A DNA stretch of 64,000 bases from Candidatus Pedobacter colombiensis (GTDB lineage: Bacteria; Bacteroidota; Bacteroidia; Sphingobacteriales; Sphingobacteriaceae): the NCBI GenBank assembly GCA_029202485.1, contig CP119313.1:4278001-4342000 (forward strand), read 5' to 3'. The position numbers and the translations under genes were made by a program. How positions within the stretch are numbered: the first letter of the stretch is position 1; each line of letters starts with the position of its first letter. Positions 25,506 to 42,534 of the stretch are shown one piece after another. The notes beneath the pieces were generated by a model that saw only the letters and a list, made by a program, of their open reading frames with translations, did not search any database and had not been told where the DNA came from.

Positions 25506-26438
25506 ATGCATACCATATTAGGAGCCGGCGGGCCATCAGCAAATGCGCTAACACGTGAATTGTTAAACCATAATCAAGAAGTACGATTGGTTAGCAGAAG
25601 ACCAGTAAAGACTACCGATACCCGGATGACCTGGAGAAAGGCAGATTTGTTGAACTATTCGGAAGTATTGGATGCTGTGAAAGGATCAACAGTTATCTAT
25701 ATGTGTGCAGGACTAGTCTATGATAAAGAGATCTGGAAGCAACAATGGCCAGTCATCATGCAGAACTTAATAAATGTGGCAAAGGAAACACAGGCCAGAC
25801 TGCTATTTTTTGATAACGTATATATGTATGGATTGGTCAATGGTCCTATGTTGGAGAGTACCCCTTACCATCCAGTGAGTGTAAAGGGTGAGGTCAGGGC
25901 GAAAATTGCTACCCAGCTGATGGAAGAAGTGAAATCGGGTAATATCCAGGCTACTATTGCCAGGGCTGCTGATTTTTATGGTACCGATTCTATGAATAGT
26001 TTCCTGGACAGCATGGTGCTGGATAAATTTGCCAAACATCAAACTGCGCAATGGATTGGTAACCCTAAGAAACTCCACAATTTCACTTATATCCCTGACA
26101 CCGGAAAAGCAATGTATTTGTTGGGTCAGCATGAAGAGTCAGGGAATCAGATCTGGCACCTGCCAACGGCCTCACCAATAAGCGGTCAGGAGATGATCGC
26201 ACTGGCAGCGGATATTTTTGGTGCTAAGGGCAATTTCATTACAGTGAATAAATTGATGCTGCAAATGGTTGGCTTATTTAAAAAAGTCGTTGCAGGAACA
26301 GTGGAGATGTATTATCAATATGACCACGACTATAATTTAGACTCCTCAAAATTTGAAAAAGCATTTAATTTTAAACCTAGTAGTTATGAAGAAGGTATAA
26401 GGCAATGGTCCAAAACACAGCTTTCCAAGCTAAAATGA
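25506..26438 (+). CDS. NAD-dependent epimerase/dehydratase family protein (SDR)
   Basis: This 310-residue extended short-chain dehydrogenase/reductase-like protein has a Rossmann dinucleotide motif of variant form (ILGAGGPSANAL). The acidic/basic selector region (VSRRPVK) suggests NADP rather than NAD. The usual YxxxK active site is not clear near the expected place: FDNVYMYG is followed by SVKGEVRAKIA. It may therefore be an atypical or NmrA-like member. Substrate is unknown. It probably forms a small unit with the preceding Crp/Fnr regulator. Confidence 0.78.
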   Translation: MHTILGAGGPSANALTRELLNHNQEVRLVSRRPVKTTDTRMTWRKADLLNYSEVLDAVKGSTVIYMCAGLVYDKEIWKQQWPVIMQNLINVAKETQARLLFFDNVYMYGLVNGPMLESTPYHPVSVKGEVRAKIATQLMEEVKSGNIQATIARAADFYGTDSMNSFLDSMVLDKFAKHQTAQWIGNPKKLHNFTYIPDTGKAMYLLGQHEESGNQIWHLPTASPISGQEMIALAADIFGAKGNFITVNKLMLQMVGLFKKVVAGTVEMYYQYDHDYNLDSSKFEKAFNFKPSSYEEGIRQWSKTQLSKLK

Positions 26439-26463
26439 CACAAAAAATGTTTCATAAAGCAAG

Positions 26464-28224
26464 TTATTTAGTTCTATAAGTTTCAGCCAATTTTAATGCC
26501 TGGTACGCATTTACAATCCCACCACTAACGCATAGCTCCTTAAAACTAACACGTTCAGTTTCCCCTTTCTCATTCTCACGTTTTACCTTCTGTTCCACCT
26601 TGACTACTGATTTCATAATGATGTCTCTTACCTCATAAGGCTTAAGCTCTGGATAATAACTTAAGATCAAAGCTGCCAAACCAGAAACAACAGGAGCAGC
26701 CATACTTGTTCCATCAAATTCTTCATATTTAGATCCAGGAACAGTCGACCTTATCATAAATCCCGGGGCGAATACGTCCACGGTATATTTACCATAATTA
26801 GAAAAAGAAGCCTTCAGAGTTGCGTCATTCTTATAAGCACTGGCACCTACTTCGATCCAGTTGCTGGCATGTGGCAAATTAAACTTGACTGTATCCAAAA
26901 CGGGTTTTAAAGGTGTAACCGGATAATTTCTCCCCAAATTGTTCCCTTGCATTTGATTTTGACCAGGCCTAAATGCCATGGGCTTAATTTCAGCCTTCTT
27001 ATGTGCTTTTTTATATGCAGCAGCCTCTGGACTATCATAATACTTAGTTGGATAATTATCTACAATATCATTATTCTGATTATCATTACCTGCCGCATGT
27101 ACCAATAAAACCCCCTTTTCTTCAGCATACTTTACCGCTTCGTCCACTACATCCTTAGCCCACTTAAAGCCCTTACCAAAACTCATGTTAATCACGCGCG
27201 CACCATTATCCACTGCATACCTAATACCATTTGCTACATCCTTATCCCGCTCATCGCCATCTGGTACCACCCTAATACACATGATACGAACATGATCTGC
27301 AACACCGTTTATACCTATCCCATTATTTCGCTCTGCACCGATTATACCAGACACGTGCGTTCCATGCTCCGCATTTGGCCCCTTAACATCATTATTACCA
27401 TAAAAGCGCTCACTCGCATTAGAATAATCATCTCCAACCAACTCAGCACGCTGATCATATTTAGGATTTAGATTATACCTCAACATGACATCATATTGCT
27501 TATAAGCATCTTTCATTTCCTTATGAAACTTCTCCATTGACCCACTCTCTTTTGCTCCCCTGCGAATGATCTTTTTACACTGCTCCTCTTCTTCACTATC
27601 AGCTTTGTAACGTTCCATATCTTCTAATGAAGGAATAGTTTTATGATTAATTTGTCCAACAGAGTCAAGCATTTTGTTTATAATAGAAATAACAGCAAAA
27701 GCCTGATGAGCATCGTCATATTTTTTTCCAAACTCAGCAGTAACCTTTGTATAAAGTGCGAATTCTTCCTTTTCCGTACTATCCAGCACAGTAGATTTAA
27801 TCGTCGACTTGTACTTAGGCTGTAACGCCCGATAAATTCTAACCAATTCTAAATTATCATAGGCAAGGTTTCCCTTTTTCGACCCTATAAAATTCCAGCC
27901 ATGTATATCATCAACATATCCGTTCCGATCATCATCAATCCCATTTCCCGATTTTTTTTTCTTATTTGTCCATATGACATTCTTTAAATCTTCATGATCT
28001 GTTTCAACACCACCATCTATAACAGCTACAATTATATTCTCTTTAGGCTTTTTATGCTGCAACAGCTCATTGTAAGCCTTTTCAGTACTTATACCGAAAT
28101 AACCATCTTGCACTAAATCTAAATTCTGCCAATTTGGAGGGAGCTTAACATCTTTACTTTGTGCAAAAGCAGCTGTACTAACGAAAAAGCAAATTGCGAA
28201 ATATAATGAATGTTTTAGTTTCAT
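26464..28224 (-). CDS. S8-family (subtilisin-like) secreted serine protease with long insertion
   Basis: Starting at MKLKHSLYFA (28224), this 586-residue protein has a signal peptide ending near AFA-QSK. A longer frame to 28296 adds residues in front of the signal and is unlikely. The catalytic triad is D70 (VAVIDGG), H287 (EHGTHVSG) and S507 (GTSMAAP), with the oxyanion Asn380 in HAAGNDNQN. In ordinary subtilisins the Asp-His distance is some 30-40 residues; here it is about 215, because of a charged, mostly helical insertion (about 110-280). It ends without a clear type IX sorting domain. It probably degrades extracellular protein. Confidence 0.9.
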   Translation of the reverse strand: MKLKHSLYFAICFFVSTAAFAQSKDVKLPPNWQNLDLVQDGYFGISTEKAYNELLQHKKPKENIIVAVIDGGVETDHEDLKNVIWTNKKKKSGNGIDDDRNGYVDDIHGWNFIGSKKGNLAYDNLELVRIYRALQPKYKSTIKSTVLDSTEKEEFALYTKVTAEFGKKYDDAHQAFAVISIINKMLDSVGQINHKTIPSLEDMERYKADSEEEEQCKKIIRRGAKESGSMEKFHKEMKDAYKQYDVMLRYNLNPKYDQRAELVGDDYSNASERFYGNNDVKGPNAEHGTHVSGIIGAERNNGIGINGVADHVRIMCIRVVPDGDERDKDVANGIRYAVDNGARVINMSFGKGFKWAKDVVDEAVKYAEEKGVLLVHAAGNDNQNNDIVDNYPTKYYDSPEAAAYKKAHKKAEIKPMAFRPGQNQMQGNNLGRNYPVTPLKPVLDTVKFNLPHASNWIEVGASAYKNDATLKASFSNYGKYTVDVFAPGFMIRSTVPGSKYEEFDGTSMAAPVVSGLAALILSYYPELKPYEVRDIIMKSVVKVEQKVKRENEKGETERVSFKELCVSGGIVNAYQALKLAETYRTK

Positions 28225-28396
28225 TGCTGGATATGTATGAATTAAGGTAAAATACAATAATACGGTTTTATTACTTTTAGGGCATATATTTAGCATTTTT
28301 TAACACTAAATAACTTCCCAAAAAAGTAAAAGAGACACAAGGCCCAAAGAGAAGAAAACTCTATAATCTATGAAGGTTAGAATGGGTTATAAACAA

Positions 28397-28430
28397 GAAA
28401 AGCCTTTCAGTTTCCTGAAGGCTTTCTTTT
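28397..28430 (-). terminator. Terminator of rRNA operon 1
   Basis: The arms AAAGCCTT and AAGGCTTT with TCAG/CTGA inner pairs lie just beyond the 5S gene on the minus strand. The identical hairpin follows the second operon at 35611-35644. Confidence 0.8.
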
Positions 28431-28434
28431 AAGA

Positions 28435-28544
<110 letters not shown>

Positions 28545-28649
28545 AATATTTTTAAGTATCTAGCTATATATCTTTCGATTATTTTCACTAAACAAATGAC
28601 ATATTATTGAAAGAAGTTAAGTTTTGAAGAACAAACAACAGTGTTCTGC

Positions 28650-31526
<2,877 letters not shown>

Positions 31527-31760
31527 TTCTCTCCATACCCTTTTGCGCATATGGAAATGCTTTTTTGATTGTTGTTAAACCTTCAGTTTACTGAATGCAA
31601 TTGCTTGCGCTCAGTATTCTTCCAATCAAACAACGTCTCTATTGTTGTTTGCTCTTCTTTTTTAACTTCTTCCAATATGTCAAAGAACTTTTCTATCCCG
31701 GGTCACTTTCCTTTTGGGTTGGTTTCCTATTTATGTGCCTTTTGTATTAGGCACCGGTGA

Positions 31761-31837
31761 TGGTGGAGAATAACGGAGTCGAACCGTTGACCTCCTGCGT
31801 GCAAGGCAGGCGCTCTAGCCAGCTGAGCTAATCCCCC
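31761..31837 (-). tRNA. tRNA-Ala (anticodon TGC)
   Basis: The acceptor arms GGGGGAT and ATTCTCC pair with wobbles. The anticodon stem CCTGC/GCAGG holds the loop CTTGCAC, giving TGC, and the T-arm has GGTTCGACTCC. CCA is encoded at 31761-31763. It lies in the spacer between 23S and tRNA-Ile. Confidence 0.97.
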
Positions 31838-31855
31838 TTAAGATTAATCTTAATG

Positions 31856-31930
31856 TAGTCCCGAGCAGATTTGAACTGCTGACCCCTACATTATCAGTGT
31901 AGTGCTCTAACCAAACTGAGCTACGGGACT
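31856..31930 (-). tRNA. tRNA-Ile (anticodon GAT)
   Basis: The acceptor arms AGTCCCG and CGGGACT pair perfectly. The anticodon loop CTGATAA gives GAT, and the T-arm has AGTTCAAATCT. CCA is not encoded. It sits between 16S and tRNA-Ala as in most bacterial rRNA operons. Confidence 0.97.
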
Positions 31931-32111
31931 AGATATTCGTAAGTAAGGTTTATGAGTACTGATTTCTCATTTCACAAATCTTCTTGCCTACTCATGTCCC
32001 CTTTCTTCAGTATGGAGCACTAAACGATGCTTCATCCTATGGGTTTTTCTTTTTTGAGATCTTATCGTCATTTATATCATTTAGCATAGCGAGTAGTCAA
32101 AACTACTCCAG

Positions 32112-33635
<1,524 letters not shown>

Positions 33636-33969
33636 AATGTTTTGTTTGAACACTGACCATTCTTAACTTGTATTAATAATAGTCTTATTCTAATTATATA
33701 TTGTCTAGTTAGATTCTGACTTGAAAAAATAGCTTCGGTCTCATGTACTTTGAAATCGTACTATCTTACCTCGCTACGCTTTATAAATGACATCTCTTTA
33801 ATGAACTTCTCGATTCGCCTCGCGGGTCATCTTTATATTTCTTCGTTTCCTATTCTCTGTTTGGTCCTGGTCTTAATGTTCCTGGTTTCAGTTTCGAATC
33901 CTCAACGTTTCAATCTTTTTTATTTCGCTATCAAACTCCGTTTGGTAACTCCCGTTCTGTTTGGGATTG

Positions 33970-34000
33970 CAAAGGTAGAAATCTTTTTAGCATTGTCAAA
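33970..34000 (-). promoter_or_regulatory. rRNA operon 1 promoter, proximal
   Basis: On the minus strand TTTG-N19-TAccTTTG matches the Bacteroidetes consensus exactly (CAAAGGTA at 33970-33977 and CAAA at 33997-34000 on the plus strand). Transcription would begin near 33963, giving a leader of about 330 bases before 16S. The leader (33636-33969) holds no gene. Confidence 0.75.
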
Positions 34001-34138
34001 CTTTTTGTTAAAGTTTTTTTCTTTTATTTTCCGAGGCTTTTAAACGCTCTAAAAGAAATACCAATCTCTACTTTCAGCTCCTCAAATCAACCTTCTTCTT
34101 TATCCTTCTCACTGTTTCCCTTCCTCCGAAGCGGGATG

Positions 34139-34169
34139 CAAAAGTAGGAAAATTATACGCCCCCACAAA
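34139..34169 (-). promoter_or_regulatory. rRNA operon 1 promoter, distal
   Basis: A second minus-strand TTTG-N19-TAcTTTTG lies about 170 bases upstream of the first. The same pair is conserved before operon 2. I see no gene or other signal in the remaining 350 bases up to the NUDIX gene. Confidence 0.7.
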
Positions 34170-34522
34170 CTTAAATGCACTTATATCTCCTATTAAATCA
34201 TAACTTACTATTTTTCAGTCAAAAAAAAATAAAATATCATCATTCAAATCTCTTATCTTAAGCTCTTCCTACCCTATTCATCGCAGCTAAAAAGCCTTTG
34301 AAAATGAAATGAATTAAATGAACCTGCTCTGCAATCTGATCCAGACGAGGCTGCATTAAAAATTCTCCTTGATATAATCTATGGCCTTTGCAATACGTTT
34401 ATAATTCAACTGATCTTTTGTTTCCACATCCATAGTTTTATTATACAAATATCATACTTTCTTACTCCATCAAAAAATTCAGTCAACACCTTACTTTGGC
34501 TTAAAATTACAGACAATTTAAT

Positions 34523-35098
34523 ATGAATAGCGTAAACATAACAAATACAGAAATTCTTTCAGACAACTGGTACACCTTAAGAAAAATAAGCTTTGAAATA
34601 ACAGGAACTGATGGTGTAAAATCAATACAGGAACGAGAAGCATACGACAGGGGAAATGGTGCGACGATATTGCTTTATAACAAAATACAAAAAACTATTG
34701 TGCTCACTCGACAATTCAGGATGCCTACTTTTGTTAATGGCAATGAAACCGGTTACCTAATTGAATGCTGCGCTGGTTTACTCGACAAAGACAATCCAGA
34801 GGATTGTATCAAAAAGGAAACTGAAGAAGAAACAGGATTTAGAATAAGTACAGTGGAAAAAATATTTGAAGCCTATATGTCTCCAGGTTCAGTAACTGAA
34901 CTAGTCTACTTCTTTGTAGCCGAGTATTCAAATGAAATGAAGGTTAATGAAGGCGGTGGTCTAAAAGAGGAAAATGAGCACATAGAAGTTTTGGAACTTC
35001 CTTTTGAAAAAGCGATTGACATGATCAGAATGGGAGAAATCAAAGACGGAAAAACGATCATGTTATTACAATATGCCTCTATCAATAACCTGGTATAG
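34523..35098 (+). CDS. NudK-like NUDIX hydrolase
   Basis: This 191-residue protein resembles GDP-mannose hydrolase NudK. It has an N-terminal dimerising strand region, the segment IECCAGLLDKDNPEDCIKK and a NUDIX core KETEEETGF with the catalytic glutamates. The R of the standard REUxEExGU is K, as in NudK itself. It would hydrolyse a nucleoside diphosphate sugar or similar compound, with a divalent metal. It lies alone on the plus strand between two minus-strand rRNA operons and ends at a terminator. Confidence 0.82.
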   Translation: MNSVNITNTEILSDNWYTLRKISFEITGTDGVKSIQEREAYDRGNGATILLYNKIQKTIVLTRQFRMPTFVNGNETGYLIECCAGLLDKDNPEDCIKKETEEETGFRISTVEKIFEAYMSPGSVTELVYFFVAEYSNEMKVNEGGGLKEENEHIEVLELPFEKAIDMIRMGEIKDGKTIMLLQYASINNLV

Positions 35099-35145
35099 CA
35101 TTAACAGAACCGCTATTGTCAAGGTCTAAAATGAAATAAAAATTT

Positions 35146-35172
35146 AAGCCACTCAATAGTAGTGGCTTTTTA
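35146..35172 (+). terminator. Terminator of the NudK-like gene
   Basis: The stem AAGCCACT/AGTGGCTT with a 7-base loop is followed by a T-run, 48 bases after the stop codon. Confidence 0.8.
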
Positions 35173-35320
35173 TGTGCTTATTTCTTTAAAGGCCGCGCCT
35201 TTTTGAAATCTATATTTATGGTAACAAAAAAGTTTCGTCAGCTAAAATATTTTAATCATTTTTCATGTGTTTAAAGGCATAATTATTGAGTAATTTCAAT
35301 ACACACAAATAAATACACAA

Positions 35321-35593
35321 ATGAAAAAGTTAATTTTATTAGCAGGCTTGGCAATAACATTGCTAAGCTGCAGAGCAATGTATGGCCATGAAGCCAAATT
35401 TACAATGGGCATGTCAGAAACTGAATTCAAAGAAAAAAACAAACCAGATTTTGTTTCAGCAAATGAAGGTGGGAGGACAATTTACCGAACCATGTATGTA
35501 GGTACTGGTTATAAATTTTTCTTTTTTAAAGAAGGGAAATTGGTAAGGTATGAAAATGGAACACGCCCTGACGATTACCTATATATGAATTAA
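35321..35593 (+). CDS. Small lipoprotein
   Basis: This 90-residue protein has a clear type II signal peptide (LILLAGLAITLLSC). The mature part (about 70 residues) has a GMSETEFKEK helix followed by strands (TIYRTMYVGTGYKFFFFKEGKL). This helix-then-sheet pattern resembles SmpA/BamE-like small outer-membrane lipoproteins, but I cannot assign it firmly. It converges on rRNA operon 2, ending about 20 bases before that operon's terminator. Confidence 0.7.
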   Translation: MKKLILLAGLAITLLSCRAMYGHEAKFTMGMSETEFKEKNKPDFVSANEGGRTIYRTMYVGTGYKFFFFKEGKLVRYENGTRPDDYLYMN

Positions 35594-35610
35594 CAAAACC
35601 TTATAAACAA

Positions 35611-35644
35611 GAAAAGCCTTTCAGTTTCCTGAAGGCTTTCTTTT
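35611..35644 (-). terminator. Terminator of rRNA operon 2
   Basis: This is the same hairpin as at 28397-28430, just beyond 5S on the minus strand. Its symmetric A/T flanks could also stop the converging lipoprotein gene. Confidence 0.8.
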
Positions 35645-35648
35645 AAGA

Positions 35649-35758
<110 letters not shown>

Positions 35759-35863
35759 AATATTTTTAAATATCTAGTTATATATCTTTCGATTATTTTC
35801 ACTAAACAAATGACATATTATTGAAAGAAGTTAAGTTTTGAAGAACAAACAACAGTGTTCTGC

Positions 35864-38740
<2,877 letters not shown>

Positions 38741-39029
38741 TTCTCTCCATACCCTTTTGCGCATATGGAAATGCTTTTTTGATTGTCATTTGACCTTCTT
38801 CAGATCAAGGATCAAAGAGCAAGAATGAAGGATAAAAACCGAAGTCTTTATTCCTGGATCTTTCATCTTTTATCCAATTAATAATCTGTTCCAATCAAAC
38901 AACGTCTCTATTGTTGTTTGCTCTTCTTTTTTAACTTCTTCCAATATGTCAAAGAACTTTTCTATCCCGGGTCACTTTCCTTTTGGGTTGGTTTCCTATT
39001 TACGTGCCTTTTGTATTAGGCACCGGTGA

Positions 39030-39106
39030 TGGTGGAGAATAACGGAGTCGAACCGTTGACCTCCTGCGTGCAAGGCAGGCGCTCTAGCCAGCTGAGCTAA
39101 TCCCCC
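39030..39106 (-). tRNA. tRNA-Ala (anticodon TGC), operon 2
   Basis: This has the same sequence as the operon 1 copy, with CCA encoded. The spacer between it and 23S is about 55 bases longer than in operon 1 and has unrelated sequence in its middle part (about 38785-38890). Confidence 0.97.
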
Positions 39107-39125
39107 ATTAAGATTCAATCTTATG

Positions 39126-39200
39126 TAGTCCCGAGCAGATTTGAACTGCTGACCCCTACATTATCAGTGTAGTGCTCTAACCAAACTGAGCTACGGGACT
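39126..39200 (-). tRNA. tRNA-Ile (anticodon GAT), operon 2
   Basis: This is identical to the operon 1 tRNA-Ile. The spacer to 16S is shorter than in operon 1 because of an internal deletion. Confidence 0.97.
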
Positions 39201-39318
39201 AGATGTCTATACTGCAGTATGGAGCACTAAACGATGCTTCATCCTATGGGTTTTTCTTTTTTGAGATCTTATCGTCATTTATATCATTCAGCGTAGCGAG
39301 TAGTCAAAACTACTCCAG

Positions 39319-40842
<1,524 letters not shown>

Positions 40843-41176
40843 AATGTTTTGTTTGAACACTGACCATTCTTAACTTGTATTAACAATAGTCTTATTCTAA
40901 TTATATATTGTCTAGTTAGATTCTGACTTGAAAAAATAGCTTCGGTTTCATGTACTTTGAAATCGTACTATCTTACCTCGCTACGCTTTATAAATGACAT
41001 CTCTTTAATGAACTTCTCGAATCGCCTCGCGGGTCTTCTTTATATTTCTTCGTTTCCTATTCTCTGTTTCGTCCTGGTCTTAATGTTCCTGGTTTCAGTT
41101 TCAAATCTTCAACGTTTCAATCTTTTTTATTTCGTTATCAAACTCCGTTTGAAAACTCCCGTTCTGTTTGGGATTG

Positions 41177-41207
41177 CAAAGGTAGAAATCTTTTTAGTAT
41201 TGTCAAG
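41177..41207 (-). promoter_or_regulatory. rRNA operon 2 promoter, proximal
   Basis: Minus-strand cTTG-N19-TAccTTTG. The first element has one change from TTTG compared with operon 1, so this promoter may differ in strength. Confidence 0.7.
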
Positions 41208-41347
41208 CTTTTTATTAAAACTTTTTTTCTTTTATTTTTTCATTGCTTTTAAACAACGTTAAAGAAATACCAATCTCTACTTTCAGCTCCTCAAATCAAC
41301 CTTCTTCTTTATCCTTCTCACTGTTTCCATTCCTCCGAAGCGGGTTG

Positions 41348-41378
41348 CAAAAGTAGGAAAATTATGCCGTTTTACAAA
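41348..41378 (-). promoter_or_regulatory. rRNA operon 2 promoter, distal
   Basis: Minus-strand TTTG-N19-TAcTTTTG, equivalent to 34139-34169. Sequence upstream of this point no longer matches operon 1, so the duplicated rRNA unit ends about here. Confidence 0.7.
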
Positions 41379-41587
41379 CCTATAGCAAATATTATCACGC
41401 TTTATTCTCTAACTACCTACAACACAACCAGAAAAACTACATAGCGTTTTTTAAGGCAACATCAAGGACGTAGAATGACAACACGAGCAGATATACACAG
41501 TAGTATATGGGCTCGGGGAGCATGAGTTATTGCCGGTATAGCTATATAGCTATGCCTGGTGACATGATTTGTATGGCTTAAGACTAA

Positions 41588-41642
41588 TAGGTACATCCTA
41601 GGCACCTTCTAGGTACCTCATAGGTACATTATAGGTGTCAAC
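41588..41642. repeat. 11-bp tandem array, unit TAGGTACnTnn, five units
   Basis: Five consecutive 11-base units begin TAGGTAC, TAGGCAC, TAGGTAC, TAGGTAC and TAGGTGT. Related TAGG/CCTA pieces continue to about 41670. The period is close to one helical turn. It lies about 210 bases upstream of the distal rRNA operon 2 promoter. Confidence 0.75.
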
Positions 41643-41777
41643 ACCTACAAGGTAGGCCTAAAGTACCTGTAAGATGCGACTGATCGACCTTGTAGTATTA
41701 AACCCTACCATAATCAACCATAGGTAAAGAGCCCAACCTAAGCTCACAGTAACTCCGCCTTCCTTATGCAATTAGAG

Positions 41778-41822
41778 CGCGGTGAGTCCGCCTTTTTCCA
41801 GTAAAAAGGCGGACTCACCGCG
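41778..41822. repeat. Perfect 20-bp inverted repeat
   Basis: The arms CGCGGTGAGTCCGCCTTTTT (41778-41797) and its exact complement (41803-41822) surround a 5-base loop CCAGT. The stem is GC-rich at the base with an A/T tract near the loop. The right arm overlaps the first unit of the next 11-bp array. Confidence 0.85.
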
Positions 41823-41850
41823 GACTCATGGCGGACTCACTGCGGATTTA
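41810..41850. repeat. 11-bp tandem array, unit CGGACTCANNG, 3-4 units
   Basis: The units CGGACTCACCG, CGGACTCATGG and CGGACTCACTG, followed by a degenerate CGGATTTACAC, are spaced exactly 11 bases apart. This is the same period as the unrelated array at 41588. Confidence 0.75.
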
Positions 41851-41990
41851 CACTAAGCGCATATTGACACTCATCTAGTCAAGTAGTATTATGTAGAACG
41901 TTGTCTTATCCTTGTATAGATTCTATGTCTTGTCCCTAGTTATAGGGATAACTTAATAATTGCACTAAGCCTCCGAATTTCTTACCCCAC

Positions 41991-42026
41991 AAAAAAAGCC
42001 CTTACAATATTACTATCATAAGGGCT
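41991..42026 (-). terminator. Terminator of the CoA-binding/FAD gene pair
   Basis: The stem AGCCCTTA/TAAGGGCT is followed on the minus strand by a run of seven T residues, about 50 bases beyond the stop of the CoA-binding gene. Confidence 0.8.
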
Positions 42027-42078
42027 ATCTATAATTAAATTCTATAATTACGCTAAATAACGCTATTAAAACAAAAGA

Positions 42079-42438
42079 TCAATACTGCCCAGTAGACAGT
42101 AATACCAACGTACAAGCCTCTACAGGCTCAATCTCATTAGCCACTAACAAGCTTTCCAATTCAACATTTTCCGTTCCAGGATTAAAAACAACCCTTTTAG
42201 GCTTCGTTTGTAATATGTAATCGTAGTACTGATCTTGTAAATGCGGACCTATATATAAGGTTACAGTATCAATATCATGATGGATGACGCCCGGCTTTTC
42301 AATTTCAACACCAGCAACCTCCCCTTTCTTTATTCCTACATTAACAATATCATGACCTTTAGCAGTAAGCATATGGGCTGCACGATAAGCATAGCGTTCA
42401 GGATTTGGGCTTGCACCTATAATTAAAGTCTTCTTCAC
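42079..42438 (-). CDS. CoA-binding domain protein (YccU-like)
   Basis: This 119-residue single-domain protein has a Rossmann fold and the CoA_binding_2 pattern: KKTLIIGASPNPERYAYRA at the start, a central VTLYIGPHLQDQYYDYIL and PKRVVFNPGTEN near residue 85. Proteins of this family bind CoA or acyl-CoA and have no known enzymatic role. The start is 96 bases after the stop of the FAD-dependent gene on the same strand. A terminator follows. It is complete. Confidence 0.88.
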   Translation of the reverse strand: MKKTLIIGASPNPERYAYRAAHMLTAKGHDIVNVGIKKGEVAGVEIEKPGVIHHDIDTVTLYIGPHLQDQYYDYILQTKPKRVVFNPGTENVELESLLVANEIEPVEACTLVLLSTGQY

Positions 42439-42534
42439 TATTTTGGTTTTATGGTTTCACAATTACATCTACTATTTTAAGACAATACAACTCTACTCCT
42501 TCTTTATAACAATGGCCATTAAAATCTGTTTGAG

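Noticed and set aside
33750..34043. 97-codon plus-strand frame in the rRNA leader, with a similar one at 40957
   Set aside because: It lies over the rRNA leader and proximal promoter and is conserved only because the leader is. The protein ends differ between copies.
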